From positions 1 through 64,000 of the forward strand of contig DASQDI010000124.1 in the NCBI GenBank assembly GCA_035634255.1: 64,000 nucleotides of DNA, in the 5' to 3' direction. Below the pieces are notes generated by a model. The model searched no databases. It was not told the origin of the DNA and worked only from the letters and a program-made list of their open reading frames with translations. The translations under genes and the position numbers were made by a program. This document shows, piece after piece, positions 51,963 to 61,289 of this stretch. This DNA is from DATLMR01 sp035634255 (GTDB taxonomy: Bacteria > Acidobacteriota > Blastocatellia > UBA7656). The first letter of the stretch is position 1; each line of letters begins with the position of its first letter.

Positions 51963-54680
51963 CTACTTATTTCTCGGGAGCAGAGGCAGGGTCAGCTCTC
52001 GCCGGACATAAGCCTCCGACGCCCCATCGAAACTGACGAGCAGTCGGGCCTCCCCGTCCGAAGATTCGAGCACCTTCACGCCCGCGACTTCGGCGGGCCT
52101 GCGGCGGCCGCGCACGCGCACCTCGTACGAGCGCCCGCCTAGCCCTTCGAGCACCAGACGCAGAGCATTCGCATCGGCTCTCGACCGCAGGACGCGGAGC
52201 CCCTGGTCGCTCGCCCCCGGACGAAGCGGCTCTGAGTGAAAATAGACCTCCGTCCCTTCGCCGTAGTTATAAATGATCTCGGTAGTCGCGGCGGGGCCTT
52301 CGACCGAAACGAGGGCGCGCTGCACGTCGCCCTCGCGCTTCATCTCGAACCTTGCGGGGCGGCCGTTGACGAGGACCGAACGCACCTCCGCGTCGAGAGG
52401 AAATGCCGGGGCGATGATGATCCGGGGCGTTCGGCTCGGTTGGCCGCCCGCGTTACCTTGATCGCGGCGGGTGATCCTAACGGACTCTCGCCCGGCCCCA
52501 CGCTCAAGAGCGATGTCGTACCGGGCGTCGCCCGCGAAGACGTTGCGCACGAGGACGCGGCCCCAGTCGGCGGGCAATTGCGGCGAGAAGCTTAATGTTT
52601 TGCCCCCTTCGCTCACCTCCACGCCGAGCAGGCCCCGCATCAACGGAGTCACGACCATCGCCTCGGACCAGACCTGATGATGTGAGGACCGGCCGAAAGC
52701 CGAGTTGAAGTCTCCTGACAATAACTCCGTCACGTACCCCAGAGAGCCGCTGTAGGAGAGGTGTACGTTCGCCATCAACGCCTGAAAGCCCACGTGAGGC
52801 CGCCCGTACCGGTACGCCCCCATCGAAGCCCAGCCGGTAAAAAGAGGCCACACGGAACCGTAATGATAAGAGAGCGGGTCATAAACCTCGCTCCGATTCG
52901 ATATGATCCGGGCCCCCCAGTCGGTCGCCATCTCGCCGCTTCCCAGGTGGTCTATCTCGGACTGCGCGCGCGAGTCTTCGAGCGTGCGCCACCACAAAGG
53001 CACCGCCGGCAAAACCGTGTCTTCATCAATAAGGCGCGCCCTGTCTAACGCACTCATTCGCGCCTGCCGTCTCTCCCGGTCCGGCCCCGGCTCGGCGACG
53101 CGCGGCGTCGGGCGGGGGAGGTTGGTGGCGAAAGCGTAAAAGCCGCGGTCCGCCAGCCAGTAGGTCTTCTCCACGGCGGAGCGCGTGCGCTCCGCCGACG
53201 CGCGCGCGCTGGCCGACACAGTCGTATCGCCCGTGACGCCGGCCAGCTCGTCCAGACTCTTCAGGGCTTCGATCCACAGGCCCTGCAAATAAATCTCTTC
53301 GTGGGGCGGGTAGAGCGCGCCGCCTTCCACCCACCCATGTCCGAAATTGGTGTTCTCGACGAGGCCGTTGTTATCGGTGTCGGTCCGGGAAGTGAAGCCG
53401 TAAGCCTTGATGATCGAGTCCCAGTTTTCTCTGATGAAATTCGAATCGCCGCTCGCCCGCCAGTAGTCCGAGTGCGCGATTATGTAGAGAGGGGTCGCGT
53501 CCGCGCTCGCCCATGCGTAAGGGTAATCTTTGAACCAGGGGATGAGCGCGGCGCTCTGAGAAATCTCGTGCGGGATCTTCCCGTCTTCGCGCTGAAACTT
53601 CTTCAGGAAGTTGAGCGCCGTGCGAGTCGACGCGAAGTCTCCGTACGAATTGATGGCCAGAGCGGTCCAGAGCGCGTCGCGGCCGAAGAACCACGCGAAG
53701 CCGGGGCGCTCGCTCTCGCCCGACGTGCGGAAGCCTGCCACCAGTCCGGTGCCGAGCATGGGGTTGGTGGCCATGCCTTTATCGATGCCGACCTTCGCCC
53801 AATCGAATGCCGCGTTGACCCGCTCGTCGGGAGTCGTGACGCCGGTCGTTTCGGAACGCAGGCGCTCGTAATGAGCTACGTTCTTCTCGTAAAGCGACTC
53901 GGCGGAGCCGAGCAGCTTATCGTAGGTCGCCTTCGCCTTCTCGCGGCCTTCGGTGCTGCCCGCGATGATGATCGGGACGAAGTGCGACTTAAGCTCGCCG
54001 GGCGACGCTTCGATCACGAAGCGATTGGGAACGTCTCGCGGCTCTTCCTGATAAGGCATCAGGGAGATGTCGCGCGCCGTGGGCGAGCCGATCATCCCGA
54101 CGAATCGGTTCGTCTCCTCGCCGATAGTGTAAGCGCGCGCTTTTTCGTCCCAGCCGATGTAGGCGGTCATCAGGCCCGCCGGCCACATCAGTTTCAGGCG
54201 GGGCCTGAACGAGCCCGTCACGGTGAGAGGCAGGACGCTCCGCGCGTCGAGCAGCATTATGATGCCCTGCTCTTCGACGGGCGCGAAGATTATGTGCCGG
54301 ATGGTGAATGCCGCGTGAGAGTAGGTGAAGGTCGTGGCTTCGGGCCGAACATTGATGGCCACCTGCACGTCCGCGCTGTCGATCTCAAGCGGGTAACCCT
54401 GAAGCTGGAACGAGAGCTTGAAATCATCGAGTATCTTGAGCGGATAGACCCACGCTTCGAGCGCGCGATTCTCGTAGCCGAAGGCGGCCGATTTGCGGCC
54501 GACCACGTCGAAGAAGGTGCCGGGGTGCGTGCGTCGCTCAAGCTCAAGCCCGCTATTTCGCGGCGTGAATTTCCGCGCGAGCGCGGGAAGCTGCTGGGCC
54601 CGCGGGGAGAGGGTGGAGGCGCATAAAAAGATAAGTAAAAGAGTCCCGGCCGATTGAATATTGATCAAGATTTTCTTCAA
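51963..54680 (-). CDS. Exported GH15/GDE-like (alpha/alpha)6 glycoside hydrolase
   Basis: A 905-residue exported hydrolase. The signal peptide (INIQSAGTLLLIFLCASTLSPRAQ) is followed by an N-terminal beta-sandwich (residues ~40-270), the (alpha/alpha)6 barrel with FAWFFGRDALWTALAI, FQREDGKIPHEIS, ADATPLYIIAHSDYW, DNNGLVENTNFGHGWVEGG and LWWRTLEDS, and C-terminal beta-domains. This matches amylo-alpha-1,6-glucosidase / MGH1-like families. It probably cleaves glucan branches or glucosides in the periplasm and is convergent with the TonB receptor gene. Exact substrate unclear; GH15, GH63 and GDE-like calls are all possible. Confidence 0.83.
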   Translation of the reverse strand: MKKILINIQSAGTLLLIFLCASTLSPRAQQLPALARKFTPRNSGLELERRTHPGTFFDVVGRKSAAFGYENRALEAWVYPLKILDDFKLSFQLQGYPLEIDSADVQVAINVRPEATTFTYSHAAFTIRHIIFAPVEEQGIIMLLDARSVLPLTVTGSFRPRLKLMWPAGLMTAYIGWDEKARAYTIGEETNRFVGMIGSPTARDISLMPYQEEPRDVPNRFVIEASPGELKSHFVPIIIAGSTEGREKAKATYDKLLGSAESLYEKNVAHYERLRSETTGVTTPDERVNAAFDWAKVGIDKGMATNPMLGTGLVAGFRTSGESERPGFAWFFGRDALWTALAINSYGDFASTRTALNFLKKFQREDGKIPHEISQSAALIPWFKDYPYAWASADATPLYIIAHSDYWRASGDSNFIRENWDSIIKAYGFTSRTDTDNNGLVENTNFGHGWVEGGALYPPHEEIYLQGLWIEALKSLDELAGVTGDTTVSASARASAERTRSAVEKTYWLADRGFYAFATNLPRPTPRVAEPGPDRERRQARMSALDRARLIDEDTVLPAVPLWWRTLEDSRAQSEIDHLGSGEMATDWGARIISNRSEVYDPLSYHYGSVWPLFTGWASMGAYRYGRPHVGFQALMANVHLSYSGSLGYVTELLSGDFNSAFGRSSHHQVWSEAMVVTPLMRGLLGVEVSEGGKTLSFSPQLPADWGRVLVRNVFAGDARYDIALERGAGRESVRITRRDQGNAGGQPSRTPRIIIAPAFPLDAEVRSVLVNGRPARFEMKREGDVQRALVSVEGPAATTEIIYNYGEGTEVYFHSEPLRPGASDQGLRVLRSRADANALRLVLEGLGGRSYEVRVRGRRRPAEVAGVKVLESSDGEARLLVSFDGASEAYVRRELTLPLLPRNK

Positions 54681-54918
54681 GGCTCACCTATCATTGAGAA
54701 AAGCTGATGAAGGGACGGTGCGCATTCTATTCCACGCACCCGGCCAGTTCAAGCTCGCGCCTCGGCGGCAGGGTCGAGCCGCGCCGCTTCTCTTCTCCAT
54801 CGTGGCTTGAACATGAGATAATTCCCGCCCGTTAAGTTAAAGCACGTTTCCCGGTTCTCATTTATCGAGTCTCAGTTTAGACGGGCGGCCCCCGAATCCC
54901 GAACCGGTTGAGGTGAAG

Positions 54919-55740
54919 ATGGTTTCAAACAGGCTCAGTCTCGCGCGCCCGATCACGGTCATGTTCTGCTCCGCCGCTCTGTTTCTCGCGCTGTCTTTCT
55001 CCTGCGGGTGCTCTCGGAAAACCGGGGGAGCGGACGGGCAAGCCGCACGGACGATAACCGTGGCGGCGGCGGCTAACCTGACCGACGCTTTCGCCGAAGT
55101 CGGCAGGCGGTTCACCGAGCGCACCGGCATAGAAGTCGTTTTCAGCTACGGAGCGACGGCGGACCTCGCGAAGCAGATCGAGAACGGCGCGCCCTTCGAC
55201 CTTTTCGCCTCGGCCGACGTGACCAGCATGGACGGCCTCGTAGATAAAGGGTTGGTCGTCCCCGAAAGCCGGAGGCTTTTCGCGCGCGGCAGGCTCGTGC
55301 TCTGGGCACCAGAAAACGGCCGCGTGAGCGTCAATCGGGTGGAAGACCTTGAGCGGGCCGATGTCACCATCATCGCCATCGCAAAGCCGGAGGTCGCGCC
55401 CTACGGCAAGGCCGCGGTCGAGGCGCTCAGGAACCTGAACCTCTGGCCCCGTCTGGAGAGCAGGGTCGTTTACGCGACGAACGTCGCGCAGGCGAAACAG
55501 TTCACGGCCTCGGGGAACGCTGACGCAGCCTTCATCCCCCTCTCTTTGGTAAGGGCCGGCGAAGGGAGCTACATCGAAATCGAATCGCGCCTGCACGCGC
55601 CGCTGGATCAGGCGATGGGGGTCATCGAGGCTTCGAATAATAAAGATTCCGCGCGGAGCTTCGGCGAATTCGTCCTGAGCGACGAGGGGCAGTCGATAAT
55701 GGGGCGGTTCGGGTACGTCAGGTCAATCCCGAATGAGTGA
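54919..55740 (+). CDS. modA: ModA-type molybdate/tungstate-binding lipoprotein
   Basis: A 273-residue periplasmic-binding protein. The N terminus is a lipoprotein-like signal (FCSAALFLALSFSCGC with a possible lipid Cys). The mature part has the ModA pattern ANLTDAFAEVGRRFTERTG, FSYGATADLAKQIENGAPFDLFASAD, LVLWAPENGR and VAPYGKAAVEAL, which binds molybdate or tungstate between two lobes. GAGGTG lies 5 bases before ATG 54919. No permease or ATPase follows; the ModC-like gene is about 30 kb away. The substrate could also be sulfate or tungstate, but the residue pattern favours molybdate-type oxyanions. Confidence 0.85.
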   Translation: MVSNRLSLARPITVMFCSAALFLALSFSCGCSRKTGGADGQAARTITVAAAANLTDAFAEVGRRFTERTGIEVVFSYGATADLAKQIENGAPFDLFASADVTSMDGLVDKGLVVPESRRLFARGRLVLWAPENGRVSVNRVEDLERADVTIIAIAKPEVAPYGKAAVEALRNLNLWPRLESRVVYATNVAQAKQFTASGNADAAFIPLSLVRAGEGSYIEIESRLHAPLDQAMGVIEASNNKDSARSFGEFVLSDEGQSIMGRFGYVRSIPNE

Positions 55741-55776
55741 GGCGGGGAGCCGCGCGGCCGAAGATCACGTCGGAGA

Positions 55777-58290
55777 TCACATCGGGTAGGTGCTGGCGAG
55801 GCCGGGGAACACGTCTTTTTCGGGGCGCTCGTCCGCGCAGAAGATGGCGGGCTGCCACTCGTCGAAGCTGAGTATGAGCCTCTCCGCGTCCAGGGCGTTG
55901 ACGGGCCTTGAGAAGAGGTAGCCCTGCCCCCTGTCGCACTTCAGTTCTTGCAGGCTTTCGAGCTGCTCTCTGGTCTCGACCCCTTCGGCCACGACGCCCA
56001 TGCCGAGGTTCTGCGCGAGCATCAGGATGGTGCGGACGATCTCGCGGTTCTCGTTATTTTCGCTGATGCGGCTGACGAAGGAGCGGTCTATCTTCAGGGT
56101 GTCGATGGGGAGGCGGTGCAGGTAGCTGAGCGACGAGTAGCCGGTGCCGAAGTCGTCGATGCTCAGCTCGACCCCGAGCGCGCGCAGCTGTTCGAGCATG
56201 CGGGTCGCGACCTCGATGTTCTCCATCACGACGCTCTCGGTGATTTCGAGCTTGAGCCTCCTGGGGTCGAGGCCGGTCACTTCGAGTATGTTGACTATCT
56301 GGTCTATCAGGTTCGTGTGAGCGAATTGCTTGCCCGACAGGTTGACGCTCATGGAGAGGGACAGGTCGGGCGAAATCCTGTCCTGCCATGTGCGCATCTG
56401 CCTGCACGCCTCGCGCAGGACCCACTGGCCGATGGGGACGATGAAGCCGGTCTCTTCCGCCACCGCGATGAAATTCTCGGGCGGTATCAACCCCCGCTCC
56501 GGGTGCTGCCAGCGCACGAGTGCCTCGAAGCCGCTGAGCTTGCCGGTCTCCAAAGACACGATGGGCTGGTAGTGGATGAAGAACTCCTTCCTGTCTATGG
56601 CCCTCCTCAGGTCCGTCTCAAGCTGGAGGAGGTTCATCGCGTGCGCGTGCATCCCCTGGTCGAAGATCACGTAGCGGGCCTTGCCCAGAGACTTGGCCTG
56701 ATACATCGCGGTGTCCGCGTCGCGGAGCAGGTCCTCGGGCCGCTCGTAGCCGATGTTCGAAAGCGCGATGCCGATGCTGGCCGTGGTGAAGGTCTCGTAC
56801 CCGCCGAGGTTGAAGGGGTGGGAGACCTGCTTCTGAATGCGGTCGGCCACCTCGATGGCCTCGCTGGCGTCGCGAATCCCGTCGAGGAGAATGGTGAACT
56901 CGTCGCCTCCGAGGCGGGCGACCTTATCCCCCGGCCGCAGGCACTTCCGCAGACGGTGGGCTATCCCGATCAGGAGCTGGTCCCCGATCATGTGGCCGAT
57001 GCTGTCGTTGATGAGCTTGAACCTGTCGAGGTCGAGGAAGAGCACGGCGAAGAGGTGGTCCTTGGAATTCTTGACCTCTTCGAGGGAGATCTGAAGCTGG
57101 TCCATGAAGTAGGCGCGGTTAGGCAGCCCCGTGAGCGCGTCGTGAAGCGCCTCGTGCACGAGTTGCTCTTCGGCGCGCTTGCGGTTGGTGATGTCCTGGA
57201 TCTGGAAGATGATGTGCTGTGACCTGCTCTGCGAATCGCGTATGAGCGAGATGCCGGTCAGCACCCAGACCTCGTGCCCGAGCTTGTGGAAATAACGCTT
57301 CTCCATCTGGTGCGTCGCGGTCTTCCCCTCAAGGACTTCGTTGACGTGCGTGAGGAAATCCCCCAGGTCGTCCGGGCAGGTGATCGCCTGAAAGTTCATC
57401 CCCAGAAATTCGTCTTCGGTGTAGCCGAGGATTTCGCACAGGGAGCGGTTCACCTGAAGCCACCTCCCGTCATGCCCGACCAGGGCCATGCCGATGGGCG
57501 CGTGGTCGAAGGCGCTGCGGAATCGCTCCTCGCTCTCAAGCATCTGCGCGAGGTGCTGCTCGGCCTGCTCGGCCTGCGTCGCGGACGCTTCGACGTTCTT
57601 GAGGTAGGTGAGGTAAGTGAAATAGACGATGGCCACTATAGGCATCACGGCGATGAAGGCGTAGAAGCCGACGACGCCGATCATCTTCGCGATGATGCTC
57701 GCGGCGGAAGCGCCCGCGAAGTAGCTTATCGACGTCCAGATGTAATGCTCTCTCCAGGTGGTGAAGATCGGCTTGTTGGCCCTCAGAGCCCCGGCGATGG
57801 CGATGAGGCCGGAGTTGATTATGTACTGCGAGAAGGCCATCGCGCAGGTGGCGATGATCATCTTCGACGAGTACTCGCTCCTGCCGATCTCGGCGACATC
57901 CCCGAACGTGAGGCGCAGGGCCCAGAGGGTCGCGGAAGTGGAGATGGTCATCGACGCGGCGTTGAAGGCGATGGTGATCGCCTTTTTAGAGATGCGCAGG
58001 GAAGAGTAAGCGGTCTCAAGCGTCCCCAGTACTATGGCCGCGTCGCCCCCGAACAGGAACATGGTCAGGAATATGAACACGTCGGAGATCGACACGCAGG
58101 ACTTGAACCGGAAGAAGTTGATGATGACGCGGGGGCCGATGCTACAGGTGATCACCATCAGGAGGATGTATTGCAGACCCAGCTCGTACACCGACAGGTT
58201 TAAAAGAGAGATCGTGAAGACGACCACGCCCGCCGTGATCACCGACAGCATGTAAGGCTTGACGAGCTTTTGCCTGTTCACAAGGTCCAT
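55777..58290 (-). CDS. Membrane PAS-GGDEF-EAL cyclic-di-GMP protein
   Basis: An 837-residue protein with an N-terminal membrane region of about eight helices (residues ~10-230), a PAS domain (about 265-385), a GGDEF diguanylate-cyclase domain with an intact LGGDEF motif, and an EAL phosphodiesterase domain with FEALVRW, NLSGKQF, ITESVVMEN and DDFGTGYSSL, all catalytic motifs visible. Both activities may be retained; one may dominate depending on the input. No effector gene is adjacent. It likely couples an unknown membrane signal to cyclic-di-GMP levels. Confidence 0.93.
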   Translation of the reverse strand: MDLVNRQKLVKPYMLSVITAGVVVFTISLLNLSVYELGLQYILLMVITCSIGPRVIINFFRFKSCVSISDVFIFLTMFLFGGDAAIVLGTLETAYSSLRISKKAITIAFNAASMTISTSATLWALRLTFGDVAEIGRSEYSSKMIIATCAMAFSQYIINSGLIAIAGALRANKPIFTTWREHYIWTSISYFAGASAASIIAKMIGVVGFYAFIAVMPIVAIVYFTYLTYLKNVEASATQAEQAEQHLAQMLESEERFRSAFDHAPIGMALVGHDGRWLQVNRSLCEILGYTEDEFLGMNFQAITCPDDLGDFLTHVNEVLEGKTATHQMEKRYFHKLGHEVWVLTGISLIRDSQSRSQHIIFQIQDITNRKRAEEQLVHEALHDALTGLPNRAYFMDQLQISLEEVKNSKDHLFAVLFLDLDRFKLINDSIGHMIGDQLLIGIAHRLRKCLRPGDKVARLGGDEFTILLDGIRDASEAIEVADRIQKQVSHPFNLGGYETFTTASIGIALSNIGYERPEDLLRDADTAMYQAKSLGKARYVIFDQGMHAHAMNLLQLETDLRRAIDRKEFFIHYQPIVSLETGKLSGFEALVRWQHPERGLIPPENFIAVAEETGFIVPIGQWVLREACRQMRTWQDRISPDLSLSMSVNLSGKQFAHTNLIDQIVNILEVTGLDPRRLKLEITESVVMENIEVATRMLEQLRALGVELSIDDFGTGYSSLSYLHRLPIDTLKIDRSFVSRISENNENREIVRTILMLAQNLGMGVVAEGVETREQLESLQELKCDRGQGYLFSRPVNALDAERLILSFDEWQPAIFCADERPEKDVFPGLASTYPM

Positions 58291-58748
58291 AAGAGAGTTA
58301 TCTGTTATCCTTTTCTACTCAAACGCTCTTACAACTTACCGCCGCGCCTCTTCGCCCTTTCGCAGCCGTGGTCGCGGATCAGGGGCAGGATCAAAATCAC
58401 TCTGATTCAGTATCAATAGATGTGCCAATAGAGTGACAGGGCGCCCCGCATAACCGCCCATCGCGGCGTAAGACAAGGGCCCCGCCGGGCGGGGAAATTT
58501 TAAACGGCCGGAATAAAACGCCTTAACCGGTCGAACGGCTTTCGGAGGCTTCGTAATTATTCTCTTCGGGGCTGAAAAAAGGCCGGATTTTACAAGGATG
58601 GCGGAGCCTTATCAGCCCTCGCCTTCAGGTGCCAGTCGGTCATATTGATGAAACTCCGTCAGGGATGTCATCAATTTACACGCGACGAAATGTAAGCGGA
58701 TGTAATCGACGGGGGCTGCTTACGGGAGGAGTAGTCCGGCGGGCTCCA
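58291..58748. other. Intergenic region before the GGDEF-EAL gene
   Basis: About 460 bases between the OsmC gene stop and the start of the GGDEF-EAL gene. A GC hairpin CCCCGC-CGG-GCGGGG lies at 58480-58494 and could terminate OsmC transcription or be part of the leader of the signalling gene. I looked for a cyclic-di-GMP riboswitch core and saw none. Nothing else was recognised. Confidence 0.4.
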
Positions 58749-59189
58749 TTAAAGAGTCTCTTCGATGATTTCGAACCGGGTGGTAATAGAGGCCGAGGAG
58801 GAGAGCATGGCGGACACGCTGCAATACTTTGTTTCCGACAGCTCGATTGCGCGGGCCACGGCTTTCGGGTCGAGGTCGCGGCCCCTGACCTTGTGAACGA
58901 CCTCGATGCTGGTGTAGATGCGGGGCTGCTCCGAGCGGCGCTCGCCCCGGACTTCGATTTCGTAGCCGGTCACTTTCTGGCGCTTCTTCTCAAGAATTCC
59001 CACCACGTCCGCGCCCGTGCACCCTCCCAGAGATATCAGCAGCAACTCCATCGGGGTCGGGGCGGTGACCTTCTCGTGAGAGAAGCTCGTCACTACCGCG
59101 TGCCCGCTCGGGGACTCCCCGACGAACTGCTCGGCCCCCGCGTAGCGCAGGACCGCGACCTTAGTTTCGGCAGTTGATTTAGGATTCAT
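58749..59189 (-). CDS. OsmC/Ohr-family peroxiredoxin-like protein
   Basis: A 146-residue OsmC-family protein. It has the TAPTPMELLLISLGGCTGADV helix with the first redox Cys and the ETKYCSVSAML helix with the second; the spacing matches OsmC peroxidases that reduce organic hydroperoxides with a thiol partner. The start lies about 10 bases from the tRNA-Leu gene on the same strand. Probably a cytosolic antioxidant. Confidence 0.9.
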   Translation of the reverse strand: MNPKSTAETKVAVLRYAGAEQFVGESPSGHAVVTSFSHEKVTAPTPMELLLISLGGCTGADVVGILEKKRQKVTGYEIEVRGERRSEQPRIYTSIEVVHKVRGRDLDPKAVARAIELSETKYCSVSAMLSSSASITTRFEIIEETL

Positions 59190-59197
59190 AAGGGAGG

Positions 59198-59282
<85 letters not shown>

Positions 59283-59362
59283 ACGTTTTCAAAACCGCAG
59301 TTCAAACTACACTACTCTGATCCCGGAGATCAAGTCCCGACTAGAGAAGAATCGCAAACCGT

Positions 59363-59800
59363 CTAAGGCTTCTTCGGCTCCTGTTTCGTCTGGGCCGCGT
59401 TGCTGTTCTGCTTGCTCTGCGGCGTGGGCTGAACCGCCGCCGGTGACGGAGCAGGAGCAGGCGAGTCGCTAGTCACGGCGGGCGCGGGCTGCTCGGTCCC
59501 GGCCGGGGGGACCGCGGGTGCCGCGGGCGCCGTCTGCGCCGGGCCGACTCCCTCGCCGATGGAGCCGCGAGTAAACAGGTTCGGTATCGAGAACACAAAC
59601 GCGATCAGGAAGAATACTATGGCCGCGCCTATCGTCACTTTCGCGAGCACCGTCGCCGTCCCGCGAGGCCCGAAGGCGGACGAGTTGGCTCCGCCGCCGA
59701 ACACAGCCGCCGCGTCCGATTTGCCCGGCTGCAAGAGCACGAACAGTATCAGCACGACGCAGGCTATGACATAGATCGTCATTAAAACATATGCAATCAC
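59363..59800 (-). CDS. secG: SecG preprotein translocase subunit with long Pro/Ala tail
   Basis: A 145-residue SecG. Two membrane helices (YVLMTIYVIACVVLILFVLL; TIGAAIVFFLIAFVFSI) flank the conserved LLQPGKSDAAAVFGGGANSSAFG loop (split). The C-terminal ~65 residues are low-complexity Pro/Ala/Gln, longer than typical SecG (about 75-110 residues in total). The GTG at 59800 has an AGG-rich ribosome site just after the tpiA stop, suggesting coupling. It supports SecYEG protein export. The tail is probably disordered; function unknown. Confidence 0.9.
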   Translation of the reverse strand: MIAYVLMTIYVIACVVLILFVLLQPGKSDAAAVFGGGANSSAFGPRGTATVLAKVTIGAAIVFFLIAFVFSIPNLFTRGSIGEGVGPAQTAPAAPAVPPAGTEQPAPAVTSDSPAPAPSPAAVQPTPQSKQNSNAAQTKQEPKKP

Positions 59801-59809
59801 GTTTTGGTC

Positions 59810-60574
59810 CTACCTGTTCTCTTTATATCCTACGATCTTCGCAAACGAGCCCGGCTCAAGGCTCGCCCCGCCGACGAGCGCGCCGTCGATATCGGCCTGG
59901 TCCATCAGCGACGCGATGTTGTCAGGCTTCACGCTGCCGCCGTAGAGGATTCGCATACCCTCTGCCACCGTATCGCCAAACATCTCTCGGACGCGGGATC
60001 GGATAAAGGCGTGCATTTGCTCGGCCATTTCGGGTGTCGCGGTTCGACCTGTGCCAATCGCCCAGACCGGCTCGTAAGCGGTTATGATACGGGACACATC
60101 CGAGGCTGTCAAGTTGCGCAGCCCCTCCGCGACCTGCGCCCCGACCACCTCTTCCGCCCGATTCGCGTCGCGCTCTTCGAGCCGCTCGCCGACGCACATG
60201 ATCGGCAGCAGTCCCGACTCAAGGGCCGCGCGGATCTTCCTGTTCACCGACTCGTCGGTCTCTCCGAAATACTGCCGCCGCTCCGAGTGGCCGATGATCG
60301 CGTACCTCGCGCCCGCGTCCCGGACCATCCGGGCGGAGACCTCGCCCGTGTACGCCCCGTACTCGACCTCGGCCGCAACGTCCTGCGCGGAGACTTCCAC
60401 GTTCGAGCCTTCGAGCCTGTCGGCGACGGCCTTTATCGAGGTGAAGGTCGGCGCAAGAACGATGTCGCAATGGGTCGAGGCTACCACCATCGGCTTAAAC
60501 GCCTGCACGAAATCGACCGACTCCGAGATCGTCTTGTACATCTTCCAGTTTCCGGCTATCACAGGTCTTCGCAT
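59810..60574 (-). CDS. tpiA: Triosephosphate isomerase
   Basis: A 254-residue TIM-barrel enzyme interconverting dihydroxyacetone phosphate and glyceraldehyde-3-phosphate. It has PVIAGNWKMYKT, the catalytic His of YAIIGHSERRQYF, the catalytic Glu of AYEPVWAIGTGRTA, and ILYGGSVKPDN. Full length and normal. It is in the leftward glycolytic group tkt-gap-pgk-lipoprotein-tpiA-secG, and its stop lies 9 bases from the secG GTG. Confidence 0.97.
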   Translation of the reverse strand: MRRPVIAGNWKMYKTISESVDFVQAFKPMVVASTHCDIVLAPTFTSIKAVADRLEGSNVEVSAQDVAAEVEYGAYTGEVSARMVRDAGARYAIIGHSERRQYFGETDESVNRKIRAALESGLLPIMCVGERLEERDANRAEEVVGAQVAEGLRNLTASDVSRIITAYEPVWAIGTGRTATPEMAEQMHAFIRSRVREMFGDTVAEGMRILYGGSVKPDNIASLMDQADIDGALVGGASLEPGSFAKIVGYKENR

Positions 60575-60618
60575 AATTGATCCCGATATATTTAAGTCTC
60601 GCGAAATATTATTGGCGG

Positions 60619-61206
60619 CTATGGGGCCTGGGTCCGGGAGATGGCAATCGTCACCAGCCCCGCCCCCTGCGCTTTCGTCACCTGAACCGTGCCGGCGTCC
60701 TTGTTGCCCTTCTTGAGGTCGAGCCTGTACTTTTCAGGCTCGCGCATCTCCGACGCGACCGTCCACCCATTGCTCTTGACTGCCCTGTCATAGAATTGGG
60801 TGATCTTCTCCATCGGCACCGTAGTCTCGGAGACTATCATCGCCATGTCTGCCCCGCTGAGCGGGCCGTATTGCACGTTGACCGGACGGCTGCCGGGGTA
60901 AGAAGGCAGGTCTTTGATGGCCCCCGCCTGAGGGTCGAAAAATGACGGCATCTTCACGCGGCCCGTCTGAGCGGCCGCGGGCGGGGGGGAAGCGCCCGCG
61001 GCCGGCGCGGGCCCGTCGGGCGATGGGGTCGCTTCGGCCTGCGCTTCCGGGGCGGCTTCGGGCGTCGCGGAGGCATCGGGCGCGGGGGCCCTGCCTTCCT
61101 GCGAATTCTTATTTAGGTTTATGTTGCTGTATGAAGGCTCCTTCGGGCCGCAGGCGAAAGCGGCGGCCATCGTCGTCACCAGCAAAAATAAGCATAGCGG
61201 TCTCAT
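60619..61206 (-). CDS. Predicted lipoprotein inserted in the glycolytic operon
   Basis: A 195-residue protein with a lipoprotein signal (FLLVTTMAAAFAC, lipobox near the Cys), a disordered Ala/Pro/Glu-rich segment (residues ~30-85), and a folded C-terminal part of about 100 residues (LPSYPGSRPVNVQYGPLSG, TVPMEKITQFYDRAVKSNGW) that resembles lipoproteins of unknown function predicted to bind peptidoglycan or metabolites. GGAG lies 6 bases before the ATG at 61206. It sits between pgk and tpiA; a link to glycolysis is not obvious. No named family was recognised with confidence. Confidence 0.75.
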   Translation of the reverse strand: MRPLCLFLLVTTMAAAFACGPKEPSYSNINLNKNSQEGRAPAPDASATPEAAPEAQAEATPSPDGPAPAAGASPPPAAAQTGRVKMPSFFDPQAGAIKDLPSYPGSRPVNVQYGPLSGADMAMIVSETTVPMEKITQFYDRAVKSNGWTVASEMREPEKYRLDLKKGNKDAGTVQVTKAQGAGLVTIAISRTQAP

Positions 61207-61289
61207 TCGGTTCTCCAATTGTTCCGGGGCTCGGGGCGAAGGCATTCACTTAACGTTTGCTTGGCATTCACTCGGCGTCTACCCGGCAT

